Source of the DNA: Cyanobacteria bacterium FACHB-DQ100
Lineage (GTDB): Bacteria; Cyanobacteriota; Cyanobacteriia; Leptolyngbyales; Leptolyngbyaceae
NCBI GenBank assembly: GCA_014695195.1
Contig: JACJNW010000023.1
Coordinates: forward strand, 1-64,000
Length of the DNA: 64,000 nt
Reading direction: 5' to 3'
The notes below the pieces were generated by a model. It was given only the letters and a program-made list of their open reading frames with translations. It was not told the DNA's origin and did not search any database. How positions within the stretch are numbered: the stretch's first letter is position 1; each line of letters starts with the position of its first letter. A program made the translations under genes and the position numbers. Positions 15,964 to 24,807 of the stretch are shown here, in pieces.

Positions 15964-18165
15964 ATGAAAGTTCCCTTCATAAAGTCACCTGTACCAAGAA
16001 TTTCGCTTCGCTTGGTACTGGTTCTACCATTTGTTCTACAGATTTTTGGTGCAGTTGGATTAGTCGGCTACTTGTCTTTTAAGAACGGGCAGCAGGCAGT
16101 CAACCGCTTAGCCGATGAGTTAGTTGAGAAAGCCAATCAACGCATTGATAGCCATCTCGATCAATATCTCGCTTTGCCTGCACAACTGTTGCAAATTAAC
16201 GAAGATGCCCTTGCCAATGGAGAGATTAAGCTTGATGATTTCTCCGCCACTGAACGGTACTTTTGGAGACAGGCAAAAGCGTTTCCAGAGGTTGGGTTTG
16301 TGGGGTACTCCTTATCAACGGAACGATCGTCTGGAGCAGGGCGCTGGCTTGAGGGAGTCGATGTCATTTTGTTTCGGGCATTACCAGACGGGCAAGCATA
16401 TGATTTTTTGCCAAATTATCGTGGCGCGATCGCCAAATTAGCGCAAACCTACACTTATCGCACGACTGAAAGAAGCTGGTATCAAAGAGCCGCAACAACC
16501 GGGAAAACAGGCTGGGGCGAAGTCGAAATCACTTCCATGAACCGACTTGAAGGCTCAATCCCGAAGGGTGAGGTGATGCTAGATGGTGTGTCGTACTACA
16601 CAGCGATCGGCATGACCACGCCAATCTACGACAACAATCAGAAATTTATTGGGGTGCTTAATGTAGATCTAACCTTGGGAAATATCAGTCGCTTTTTGCG
16701 CGATTTCAAGGTCAGTCGGACTGGGCAGATGATGATTATCGAGCGGGATGGATCGCTGATCGGCAGTTCGATGCCGAGTCAGCTTCTCCGTAAGGAACAG
16801 GATCAGGTGAAGCGCTTCACCATCTTCAACAGTCCTGATCCGTTGATCAAAGCAATGAGCAAAAATTTGCAGCAGCGGTTTTCGTCGCTCACTGCCATTC
16901 AGTCACAGCAGAAATTTGCGCTCGAAATTGATGGAGCGCGGCAGTTTATCAATGTGTTGCCCTGGCGCAATGATCAAGGACTCGACTGGCTGATCGTGGT
17001 GATTGTGCCAGAGTCGGACTTTATGGCGCAGATTGATCAAAATCTCCGCTTAACGATCTTGCTTTGCGCGATCGCGACAATTGTAGCAGCGCTCTTGGGT
17101 TGGTGGACTTCGCACTGGATTGTTCAGCCGATTTTGAGGCTGAGCCAGGCATCTGAGGAGATCGCTAAGGGAGAGCTAGATCAAACAATTCAAATTTCCA
17201 GAATTCGCGAATTGCGGCAGTTAGGACGATCATTTAATCGGATGGCACAGCAGTTACGCGATTCTTTCATGACGCTGGCAAGAGCCAACGAGCAATTAGA
17301 ACAACGAGTTGAAGAGCGCACTGTAGAGCTGAGTGAAACGCTTCGGACTCTGCGCCAAACTCAGACCCAGATGATTCAAACAGAAAAGATGTCGAGTTTG
17401 GGGCAAATTGTTGCGGGTGTGGCGCATGAAATCAACAATCCAGTTAATTTTATTCACGGCAATTTGGTTTATCTCGATCGCTATACGCAAAGCTTGTTAG
17501 AGTTAGCAGCAATTTATCAGAAGCACTATCCTCAACCTGATCCAGAAGTAATTGAAGTGTTGGAGACGATCGATTTTGAGTTTTTAAATCACGATCTTGA
17601 AAAAGTGTTTAACTCGATGCAAACAGGTACAAGACGGATTCAGGATATTGTGCTTTCTTTGCGAAATTTTTCGCGCTTAGACGAAGCCGAATTGAAAGCC
17701 GTTGAAATCGAGAGCGGCATCGAAAGCACATTAATGATTTTGCAGCATCGACTAAAATTTACGAGCGATCGACCTGAGATTAAAGTAGTGAAAAACTTCG
17801 CGCAATTGCCAAAAATTGAATGTTATCCAGGTCGGCTCAATCAGGTGTTACTGAATTTGATGAGTAATGCGATCGATGCGATTGAAGCCGATCCCAAGCT
17901 TGATCCAACGATTTGGATCAGCACAGAACTCACTCAAGATGGATGGATCGCAATTACGATCGCTGACAATGGCTGCGGCATTCCCAAGGAGATTCAAAGC
18001 AAAATTTTCAACCCATTTTTTACGACTAAACCTGTGGGTAGAGGCACAGGTTTAGGATTATCGATCAGCTATCAGATTGTGAATGAGCAACATCAGGGTC
18101 GATTGTGGTGTGATTCAACCGTGGGAGAAGGCACGAAATTTGTGATTGAAATTCCGGTCAGTTGA
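15964..18165 (+). CDS. membrane sensor histidine kinase with periplasmic Cache domain
   Basis: The 733-aa protein is a complete two-component sensor. It has an N-terminal membrane helix (about 14-36) and an extracytoplasmic dCache region (about 40-350, with SWYQRAATTGKTGWGE and GVLNVDLTLGNIS). A second membrane helix (about 360-385) is followed by a HAMP linker (SEEIAKGELDQTIQISRIRE) and a coiled coil. The HisKA box is MSSLGQIVAGVAHEINNPVNF with the His near residue 488. The HATPase has NLMSNAIDAIE, IADNGCGIP and GTGLGLSISYQIV. All kinase motifs are present. Cache domains bind small ligands such as amino acids or carboxylates; the ligand is unknown. No response regulator is adjacent. The ATG follows the ferredoxin-like gene by 82 bp. 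Confidence 0.9.
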   Translation: MKVPFIKSPVPRISLRLVLVLPFVLQIFGAVGLVGYLSFKNGQQAVNRLADELVEKANQRIDSHLDQYLALPAQLLQINEDALANGEIKLDDFSATERYFWRQAKAFPEVGFVGYSLSTERSSGAGRWLEGVDVILFRALPDGQAYDFLPNYRGAIAKLAQTYTYRTTERSWYQRAATTGKTGWGEVEITSMNRLEGSIPKGEVMLDGVSYYTAIGMTTPIYDNNQKFIGVLNVDLTLGNISRFLRDFKVSRTGQMMIIERDGSLIGSSMPSQLLRKEQDQVKRFTIFNSPDPLIKAMSKNLQQRFSSLTAIQSQQKFALEIDGARQFINVLPWRNDQGLDWLIVVIVPESDFMAQIDQNLRLTILLCAIATIVAALLGWWTSHWIVQPILRLSQASEEIAKGELDQTIQISRIRELRQLGRSFNRMAQQLRDSFMTLARANEQLEQRVEERTVELSETLRTLRQTQTQMIQTEKMSSLGQIVAGVAHEINNPVNFIHGNLVYLDRYTQSLLELAAIYQKHYPQPDPEVIEVLETIDFEFLNHDLEKVFNSMQTGTRRIQDIVLSLRNFSRLDEAELKAVEIESGIESTLMILQHRLKFTSDRPEIKVVKNFAQLPKIECYPGRLNQVLLNLMSNAIDAIEADPKLDPTIWISTELTQDGWIAITIADNGCGIPKEIQSKIFNPFFTTKPVGRGTGLGLSISYQIVNEQHQGRLWCDSTVGEGTKFVIEIPVS

Positions 18166-18177
18166 TCGACAATTCCC

Positions 18178-18714
18178 TTAGCGCCGACCGACCAATCGAA
18201 ACGAATTGAGAAACACATTAATGCTGGTTGCTAAGCCTTGTTCTTGATTCTCTTTCGTCGTTGTGACATTGACAAAATAGGCGCGGCGATTCACAAGATA
18301 AACGCGCCACTTTGCGACCATATCATTGGGTAGCTTAAAGTTCATTTCTCGACCTGGAAATCGATTGAGTTGAATCGTGCGAAATGAGATTAACTCTCCT
18401 TGATCTTTCGCCGCACCTTTACGAACGCCTTCGTACACTTCGTTCTGGAGGCGTTTATCGTTTCCCGGTGCAACCGGCAAATCGAGATAACCTACCGAAT
18501 AGCGCACCGATTCATCGTCTCGGAGCAGTTCAAACAGCGTCAAACCACTCTCTTTACGCTCTTTGGGTGTTCCGGGCATGACCACGGAAAATCCGCCGCG
18601 TTGTGACGTAAACCGCTTCCAAATGCTCTCCTGAGCAATAACGCTTTTGAGTTCAACCACAGGCGATCCGACCAAAATCGCCACGCCTAATACCAATTGC
18701 CAGCCCCGCATCAC
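18178..18714 (-). CDS. exported hypothetical protein
   Basis: The 178-aa protein has a signal peptide ([18 protein letters not shown] and on, cleavage likely near residue 27 after VIA). The mature domain starts with [22 protein letters not shown], the shape of a PsbP/Mog1-like alpha-beta fold seen in many small exported cyanobacterial proteins. The function is unknown. Its start overlaps the hisB stop by four bases (ATGA), so the two are translated together. Despite this coupling there is no visible link to histidine synthesis. It is convergent with the kinase gene, 12 bp apart. Confidence 0.8.
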   Translation of the reverse strand: MMRGWQLVLGVAILVGSPVVELKSVIAQESIWKRFTSQRGGFSVVMPGTPKERKESGLTLFELLRDDESVRYSVGYLDLPVAPGNDKRLQNEVYEGVRKGAAKDQGELISFRTIQLNRFPGREMNFKLPNDMVAKWRVYLVNRRAYFVNVTTTKENQEQGLATSINVFLNSFRLVGRR

Positions 18715-19355
18715 AGCACACCCTTCGAGCTTGGAATTTCGTGTGCCCGACGCGGATCCGTTTCAACTGCCATTCGTAGCGATCGTGCAAATGCCTTAAA
18801 CGTCGCCTCAATAATGTGATGTGAATTGATGCCATCCAACTGGCGAATATGCAGCGTCATTTGAGCGTGATTGACGATCGCCACAAAAAATTCTCGAACT
18901 AATTGCGTATCATAAGTTCCGACTCGCTGAGTCGGAATTTCTAGCCCGTAACTCAGGTGCGGACGACCAGAAAAATCTAGCGCCACTTGGATCAGCGCTT
19001 CATCAAGCGGTGCGACAAAATGCCCGAAGCGAACAATGCCTTTACGATCGCCTAATGCCTTCGCAAGCGCCATTCCCAGCGTGATTCCAACATCCTCATT
19101 TGTGTGGTGATCGTCGATCTCCAAGTCCCCGATCGCCTGCACCGTCAGATCGATCAAGCCATGCGACGAAATCTGATGCAGCATATGGTCGAGAAACGGA
19201 ATCCCTGTCTTTGCCACACATTTCCCGGTGCCATCGAGATTAACCGTGACTTGAACATCAGTTTCCCCAGTTTTACGAGAGACTGAGGCAATTCGAGCGA
19301 CAGGAAAAACGGAAGAAGTTTGAGGACGATCGCTAGTCTGCATGGAATCCATCAC
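18711..19355 (-). CDS. hisB: imidazoleglycerol-phosphate dehydratase
   Basis: HisB removes water from imidazoleglycerol phosphate in histidine synthesis. The 214-aa protein contains the manganese-binding histidine clusters: [16 protein letters not shown] near 52-67, [14 protein letters not shown] near 81-94, and the second set around [20 protein letters not shown] near 173-192. The length is usual for the monofunctional enzyme. Start choices include M1 at 19355 and M5 at 19343; only the first few residues differ. It is followed by an exported protein with a 4-bp overlap and is divergent from frmA. The other his genes are elsewhere. Confidence 0.96.
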   Translation of the reverse strand: MMDSMQTSDRPQTSSVFPVARIASVSRKTGETDVQVTVNLDGTGKCVAKTGIPFLDHMLHQISSHGLIDLTVQAIGDLEIDDHHTNEDVGITLGMALAKALGDRKGIVRFGHFVAPLDEALIQVALDFSGRPHLSYGLEIPTQRVGTYDTQLVREFFVAIVNHAQMTLHIRQLDGINSHHIIEATFKAFARSLRMAVETDPRRAHEIPSSKGVL

Positions 19356-19453
19356 ATGAAAGGCAGACTCTATTATGTCAATTTTTTACCCGTGTCTAAA
19401 GATCGAAATTGATCGACGCTACACTTTCAAGAAGTCAGACCAGGTTGGAAATT

Positions 19454-20563
19454 ATGGATACCAAAGCGGCTGTTGCCTTCAAAGCTGGAGAGCCTTTAAG
19501 AATTGAAACCGTACAACTCGAAGCCCCGCAAGCGGGAGAAGTGTTAGTCGAAATCAAAGCGAGTGGAGTGTGTCATACGGATGCCTACACGCTTTCAGGA
19601 GCAGATCCGGAGGGCTTGTTTCCAGCGATTTTGGGTCACGAAGGAGCAGGAGTCGTAGTCGAAGTGGGCGAAGGCGTGAACAGCGTCAAACCTGGGGATC
19701 ATGTGATTCCGCTCTACACGCCAGAGTGCCGTAACTGTGAATATTGTCTCAGTGGTAAGACGAATCTGTGTCAGGCGATTCGGACAACTCAGGGCAAAGG
19801 AGTCATGCCGAATGGAACGAGTCGGTTTTCGATCGACGGTGAACCCATCCTGCACTACATGGGCACTTCAACTTTCTCGAACTACACGGTTTTACCAGAG
19901 ATTGCAGTTGCTAAAATTCGCGAGGATGCTCCGTTTGAGAAAGTTTGCTTAATTGGTTGCGGTGTCACTACCGGGGTCGGGGCTGTGATCAACACCGCGA
20001 AAGTCGAACCCGGTGCAAATGTTGTCGTATTTGGATTAGGCGGCATCGGCTTAAATGTGATTCAAGCAGCGCGAATGGTTGGGGCAAATATGATTGTTGG
20101 AGTTGATCTGAATTCCAGCAAACGCGCACTAGCTGAGAAATTAGGCATGACTCATTTTGTCAATCCCAGCGAGGTTGAGGGCGATCTTGTTCCTTATCTT
20201 GTGGAGTTGACCAAAGGCGGAGCCGATTACAGTTTCGAGTGTATTGGTAATGTGAAAGTGATGCGTCAGGCACTCGAATGCTGTCATAAAGGCTGGGGCG
20301 TGAGTGTGATTATCGGGGTTGCGGGCGCAGGTCAGGAAATTAGCACAAGACCGTTTCAGCTTGTGACTGGGCGCGTTTGGAAGGGAACAGCATTCGGCGG
20401 TGCAAAAGGGCGAACCGATGTCCCTAAGATTGTCGATTGGTACATGGATGGCAAAATCAACATTGATGATCTGGTAACGAAGATTCTCCCGATCGATCAA
20501 ATTAACGAAGCGTTCGATCTGATGCACCGGGGAGAAGTAATTCGATCGGTGGTGACGTTCTAA
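19454..20563 (+). CDS. frmA: S-(hydroxymethyl)glutathione dehydrogenase (class III alcohol dehydrogenase)
   Basis: This zinc-dependent medium-chain dehydrogenase oxidises S-hydroxymethylglutathione (formaldehyde plus glutathione) with NAD+, and also reduces S-nitrosoglutathione. The 369-aa protein has [15 protein letters not shown] with the catalytic-zinc Cys near 37, [15 protein letters not shown] with the zinc His, and the structural-zinc cluster [15 protein letters not shown]. The Rossmann [13 protein letters not shown] is followed by GVDLN. The ATG at 19454 ([12 protein letters not shown]) is the usual family start; an upstream in-frame start at 19409 would add fifteen unlike residues. 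The stop overlaps the start of the S-formylglutathione hydrolase gene by one base, so both act in one formaldehyde-detoxification operon. Confidence 0.95.
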   Translation: MDTKAAVAFKAGEPLRIETVQLEAPQAGEVLVEIKASGVCHTDAYTLSGADPEGLFPAILGHEGAGVVVEVGEGVNSVKPGDHVIPLYTPECRNCEYCLSGKTNLCQAIRTTQGKGVMPNGTSRFSIDGEPILHYMGTSTFSNYTVLPEIAVAKIREDAPFEKVCLIGCGVTTGVGAVINTAKVEPGANVVVFGLGGIGLNVIQAARMVGANMIVGVDLNSSKRALAEKLGMTHFVNPSEVEGDLVPYLVELTKGGADYSFECIGNVKVMRQALECCHKGWGVSVIIGVAGAGQEISTRPFQLVTGRVWKGTAFGGAKGRTDVPKIVDWYMDGKINIDDLVTKILPIDQINEAFDLMHRGEVIRSVVTF

Positions 20564-21399
20564 TGGAATTACTCAGTAAAACTCGCTGTTTCGGAGGATC
20601 GATTGAGGTGTATTCGCATCGATCGACCTCGTGCAACGCTCCGATGAAATTCTCGATTTATTTACCACAGCAAGCGAGGGAGCGATCGCTGCCGGTGCTG
20701 TATTTTCTCGCAGGTTTGACCTGTACCGAAGAGAATTTCATGGTGAAAGCCGGGGCGCAACAGTTTGCTGCAAAGCATGGATTGATCTTAGTTGCGCCGG
20801 ATACCAGTCCGAGAAACACAGGGATCGCGGGCGAGGATGACGATTGGGATTTTGGAACCGGGGCAGGATTCTATGTGGATGCGACTCAAACCCCGTGGAA
20901 TCAGCACTATCGAATGTACAGCTATACCGTGGATGAGTTGCCTGCTTTAATTGCTGAAAGCTTTCCGGTGAGGAATGATCGTCAAGGCATTTTCGGGCAT
21001 TCGATGGGCGGACACGGTGCTTTGGTGTGTGCCTTGCGAAATCCTGAGCGTTATCGATCGGTTTCTGCCTTTGCGCCAATCTGTGCGCCGACGCAATGTC
21101 CTTGGGGTGAGAAAGCATTCTCGAATTATTTAGGATCAGATCGAGCCAGTTGGAAATTGTATGATGCAACCGAATTAGTTCAAGTGCAGAAATTTCCGCG
21201 ATCGATTTTGATTGACCAAGGTACAAGCGACAAATTTCTTGCAAATCAGTTATTGCCTGAAGTATTTCAAAAAGCGTGTGAAACTGTCGGGCAACCGTTA
21301 ACACTTCGATTTCAGGAAGGTTACGATCATAGCTACTATTTCATTGCGTCATTTGTTGAGGATCACGTTCAGTTTCACGCGGAAATTTTGCTTGCATAA
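20563..21399 (+). CDS. fghA: S-formylglutathione hydrolase
   Basis: This serine esterase splits S-formylglutathione into formate and glutathione, the step after frmA. The 278-aa protein has LYFLAGLTCTEENFM near 45, the nucleophile elbow FGHSMGGHGALVCAL (Ser near 148), a late Asp region (GTSDKFLANQL), and His in YDHSYYFI. The start overlaps the frmA stop by one base (TAATG). The last 59 bases overlap the convergent glycosyltransferase-like gene. The gene is also known as frmB in enterobacteria. Confidence 0.95.
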   Translation: MELLSKTRCFGGSIEVYSHRSTSCNAPMKFSIYLPQQARERSLPVLYFLAGLTCTEENFMVKAGAQQFAAKHGLILVAPDTSPRNTGIAGEDDDWDFGTGAGFYVDATQTPWNQHYRMYSYTVDELPALIAESFPVRNDRQGIFGHSMGGHGALVCALRNPERYRSVSAFAPICAPTQCPWGEKAFSNYLGSDRASWKLYDATELVQVQKFPRSILIDQGTSDKFLANQLLPEVFQKACETVGQPLTLRFQEGYDHSYYFIASFVEDHVQFHAEILLA

Positions 21400-22765
21400 A
21401 TGCCCTGATCTTCGATCGCATTAACAAAGCAGCGAGCGGAGATCCCATCGTTAGAATCGTCGCTAAAATTCCCAGTGGATGTTTCCCCCATTCCAAACCA
21501 AGTGCAGCCGCAGTTCCAATCAATGAGAAGGCAAAACTCGCGATCGCAAAAATCGGTGCTTGTAAATTCAACGCCGCGATCGGGAGTAAAATTGTTGCAT
21601 ACCAAGGCTGATACCAGGGAGTGGCAACGGTAAATAAAGCAAGGGTGACCCATCCGATTTCTACCATCAATCGCTCTTCTAAAATTGATCGATTTCTGTA
21701 GATTCTGTAGAGGGTTATTGCATAGTAAATAGCAAACAAAATAATGGTAAAACGATGGAATGAAGTCAGGATGGTTTCTTGAGTAGAACTTGGCACGCTC
21801 GTTCGCATCAAAATAATTTCTAGCAAACTGTGCCATGATCCTGCTCTTAAACCTTCTACGGCTGGATTTACCAAGCTTTTCCAAGCAGCAATGGATGGTA
21901 AAAGCGTAAAGGATAAAACAAGAACAGCGAGCGAAGAAATCAGCAGGAATTTTCCGATCGTTTGCCAGCGTCGTTGCCGAATTAGAAATACTCCAATTAA
22001 TGGAATCCAAATAATCGGCAAGGTCTTTGTTAGAAATCCAATTCCAGTGGCGACGAGAGCAAGCAGATATCGGCGGGTTTTAAGCAACTGATCGATCGCG
22101 ATTAAAACAGTACATAAGAAAATATCAAGATGTGCTTCTGCCACTTGTTCAAACAGAAGAACTGGACTCAGCAAATACGCCAGCGTTACTTTGTCTCGAT
22201 AAGCCTTAGTTTCTAGAATTCTCCAAATTAAGTAACTATTCAAAATGTGAAAAACTAAGCAAATGAGCTTGAAACCATAAACACCAAGAAGCAGATTAAT
22301 CTCAGCTAATTTTGCAGGAATCAAAAAGAATAAAAGTGAAACAGCTCCATAGGTCGAGTTATAATTCCAGTCTACTAAATTGCTAAGACTAGAGCCAAAA
22401 TCCCTCGCCTTTGTCAGATAAGGATTAACTCCATTTAGGCTCATCAGACCATACTGTAAATATAGATAAATATCATTCGTGACCGGATGAGATAACCAAG
22501 AAACCGCTAAAAATAAGCTTGCGGGCTTCAAAAGTTCGGCGAAATTTGCCGCGATCGTTTTTGAACGGAATCGTATTAGCCAAACCAGATATAAACCGCA
22601 CAGCGCAAAAAACTCTACTGCTAATAAACGCTTGCGAACTAACCCCGAAAATCCCGAAATTGACACCACTCCGAGCGCATTCAGTTCATTCAGAGACAGT
22701 TGTATTGCAATTGCGATCGAGAGCGCGATCGCAACGATAAAAATTATTCTCTGTTTTAGTACCAT
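21341..22765 (-). CDS. polytopic GT-C-type membrane glycosyltransferase-like protein, copy A
   Basis: The 474-aa protein has about eleven hydrophobic segments and a conserved Asp in the first outer loop (HPVTNDIYLYLQYGL). This is typical of polyprenol-phosphate-dependent GT-C enzymes of the GT87/mannosyltransferase kind. Further conserved stretches are AEAHLDIFL, GFLTKTLPIIWIPL and TPWYQPWYATILLPIAAL. It is strongly similar along its whole length to the next gene (23005-24435), so the two arose by tandem duplication. The substrate is unknown. Its 3' end overlaps fghA by 59 bases in convergent orientation. About 70 bp of upstream sequence is also shared with the second copy. Confidence 0.8.
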   Translation of the reverse strand: MVLKQRIIFIVAIALSIAIAIQLSLNELNALGVVSISGFSGLVRKRLLAVEFFALCGLYLVWLIRFRSKTIAANFAELLKPASLFLAVSWLSHPVTNDIYLYLQYGLMSLNGVNPYLTKARDFGSSLSNLVDWNYNSTYGAVSLLFFLIPAKLAEINLLLGVYGFKLICLVFHILNSYLIWRILETKAYRDKVTLAYLLSPVLLFEQVAEAHLDIFLCTVLIAIDQLLKTRRYLLALVATGIGFLTKTLPIIWIPLIGVFLIRQRRWQTIGKFLLISSLAVLVLSFTLLPSIAAWKSLVNPAVEGLRAGSWHSLLEIILMRTSVPSSTQETILTSFHRFTIILFAIYYAITLYRIYRNRSILEERLMVEIGWVTLALFTVATPWYQPWYATILLPIAALNLQAPIFAIASFAFSLIGTAAALGLEWGKHPLGILATILTMGSPLAALLMRSKIRAFMQAKFPRETERDPQQMTQ

Positions 22766-23004
22766 ACTTCTCCTTAGTTAACTATGCGCGAACAGAGTGC
22801 GGCTGTTTCTCTCTGGCTAGGATTTGTTTTGCTCGAACTGTATCACCCGAAAACCAGCGCCGCTAATTGAGGCACTCAATCTTCATCAATCAAGGCATAA
22901 ATCATAAATTTCTTGCAAATTGACTTTACCCAGAACTTCGTGGGAGGTTTATCAATGCGTCGAGCAACCCATTATTCTATGAGGGTCGCGATTGTCGTCT
23001 TTGA

Positions 23005-24435
23005 TTATTGCCTTACTTGTTCAAGCTCGCGTTTAGTTTCGTGCAGAAACTTTGCGTGGATCAATGCCGTAATCTTGTGTCGCATCAGGAGAACTACGAT
23101 CGGGGAACCCATTGTTGGGACGATCGCAATGATTGCGAGGATGCGGGAACCCCACTCCAGACCAAGGGAAGCCGTTGTTCCGATCAGTGAGAAGGCAAAA
23201 CTGGCGATCGCAAAAGTCGGTGATTGTAGATTCAGGGCCGCGATCGGAAGTAACACGGTTGCATACCAAGGCTGATACCAGGGAGTTGCAATCGCAAATA
23301 AAACGAAAGTAACCCACCCAATTTCTATCATCAATCGACTCTCCGAAATGGAGCGATTCAAAAAGATTCTGTACAGCGTTACTGCATAATAAGCCGCAAA
23401 CAAGAGCAGCGTGAAACGATTAAATAAAGCAGTAATACTCGTTTGAACAGAACTCGGCACGATCGCTCCAGTTCGCATCAGGATGCTGTCTAAGACATCA
23501 TGCCATGACCCCACAGTTCTATTTCCGACACCTGGATTGAGAATACTTCTCCAAGCATCAATAGTTGGAAACAATGTAAAGTGCAAGATCAGGATGCCGA
23601 TTACGCTAAGAAATAGAAATTTTACGATCGTTTTCCAACGTCGCTGTCGAATTAGAAACACACCGATTAATGGAATCCAAATAATCGGTAGTGTCTTTGT
23701 TAGAAATCCAATTCCAGTGGCGACGAGAGCAAGCAAATATCGACCTGTCTTGAGAAATCGATCGACTGCGATCAAAACAGTACAGAGCATGACATCGATA
23801 TGCGCTTCTGCAACTTGCTCAAACAACAGCACCGGACTGATCAAATATGCCAGTGTGACTTGATCTCGATAGGTTCTAGACTTGAGATTTTTCCAGATTA
23901 AATAGCTATTTAAGATGTGAAACCCCAAGCAGATTAACTTAAATCCGTAAACGCCAAGAAAGAGATTAATCTCAGACAACTTTGAGGAAACCAAAAAGAA
24001 GAAGAGTGAAACAACTCCATAAGTTGAACTTTGATTCCAATCGATTAAATTTGTGATACTAGAGCCAAAATCTCCAGCTTTTGTGAGGTAAGGATTAAGT
24101 CGGTTTAGGCTGATCAATCCGTACTGTAGATACATATAAATATCGTTTGTACCCGGATAAGACAACCAACAAACGGCCAAGAACGCGCTTACAGGCTTCA
24201 ATAGTTCGCTAAATCGCGAAGCGATCGTAACTGGACGAAATTGAATTAACCACGCCAGATAAATCCCGCACAAAGCAAGGAACTCCAAGCCTAATAAGCG
24301 CTTATTTAATAACATCGAGAATCCCGATGTTGATACAATTCCAAGTATGCCGAGTTCGTTTAGGGTCAGTTGCATCGCAAGGGCGATCGATAGCGCGAGC
24401 GCAACAATAAAACCAACTTTTTGCTTTGAAATCAT
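23005..24435 (-). CDS. polytopic GT-C-type membrane glycosyltransferase-like protein, copy B
   Basis: The 476-aa paralogue of the preceding gene has the same hydrophobic profile and motifs: GTNDIYMYLQYGL with the loop Asp, AEAHIDVMLCTVLIAVD, GFLTKTLPIIWIPL and TPWYQPWYATVLLPIAALN. The copies are very similar in the central segments and diverge more near the termini. It is divergent from a truncated membrane-protein gene at 24514, with a shared 78-bp promoter region. It may transfer sugars to surface polymers; this is inferred from the fold class. The gap before copy A (22766-23004) has no gene. Confidence 0.8.
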   Translation of the reverse strand: MISKQKVGFIVALALSIALAMQLTLNELGILGIVSTSGFSMLLNKRLLGLEFLALCGIYLAWLIQFRPVTIASRFSELLKPVSAFLAVCWLSYPGTNDIYMYLQYGLISLNRLNPYLTKAGDFGSSITNLIDWNQSSTYGVVSLFFFLVSSKLSEINLFLGVYGFKLICLGFHILNSYLIWKNLKSRTYRDQVTLAYLISPVLLFEQVAEAHIDVMLCTVLIAVDRFLKTGRYLLALVATGIGFLTKTLPIIWIPLIGVFLIRQRRWKTIVKFLFLSVIGILILHFTLFPTIDAWRSILNPGVGNRTVGSWHDVLDSILMRTGAIVPSSVQTSITALFNRFTLLLFAAYYAVTLYRIFLNRSISESRLMIEIGWVTFVLFAIATPWYQPWYATVLLPIAALNLQSPTFAIASFAFSLIGTTASLGLEWGSRILAIIAIVPTMGSPIVVLLMRHKITALIHAKFLHETKRELEQVRQ

Positions 24436-24513
24436 GCTTCCTATTGATTGATTAGGCGCAAGCAGAGCGAATCTGTTACTCTCTGGCTAGAGTCTGTTGT
24501 GCGCGAATATATC

Positions 24514-24795
24514 ATGCAAAAACCATTAAGTCTGTCTGCCTTAAGATTGATGCAGCGAGAGTCGCCCGATCAAAAGCCGCCATCTCTCACTACCGTTTTG
24601 CTGATTAGCGCGATCGGGTTGCTGTTGGTGCTACCTGCAATTCTGCATGGTGTCTTTGATGCAATGGATATTCCATTCCATTTGCGCTGGACTCAACAAT
24701 TTTCGGAGCAACTTTGGAGCAGCGACTTTTATCCCAGATGGCTCTACAACATGAATGCGGGATTAGGAAGTCCTGCCTTCTTTTTTTACCCGTAG
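24514..24795 (+). pseudogene. 5' fragment of a large polytopic membrane protein gene
   Basis: The frame gives 93 residues: one membrane segment (TVLLISAIGLLLVLPAILHG) followed by DIPFHLRWTQQFSEQLWS and DFYPRWLYNMNAGLGSPAFF. This is the recognisable N-terminus of large (500-900 aa) bacterial membrane proteins annotated as GT39-like or '6-pyruvoyl-tetrahydropterin synthase-related'. Here the frame stops right after AFFFYP, where homologues normally continue, and the ubiD 3' end begins 12 bp later. So the rest was deleted. The ATG at 24514 is the likely start. It is divergent from copy B of the glycosyltransferase-like pair. Confidence 0.7.
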
Positions 24796-24807
24796 GGCAA
24801 CCGTGCG

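Noticed and set aside
22913-23275. 120-aa plus-strand frame between the two GT-C-like genes
   Set aside because: Most of it is antisense to copy B; residues look like non-coding translation.
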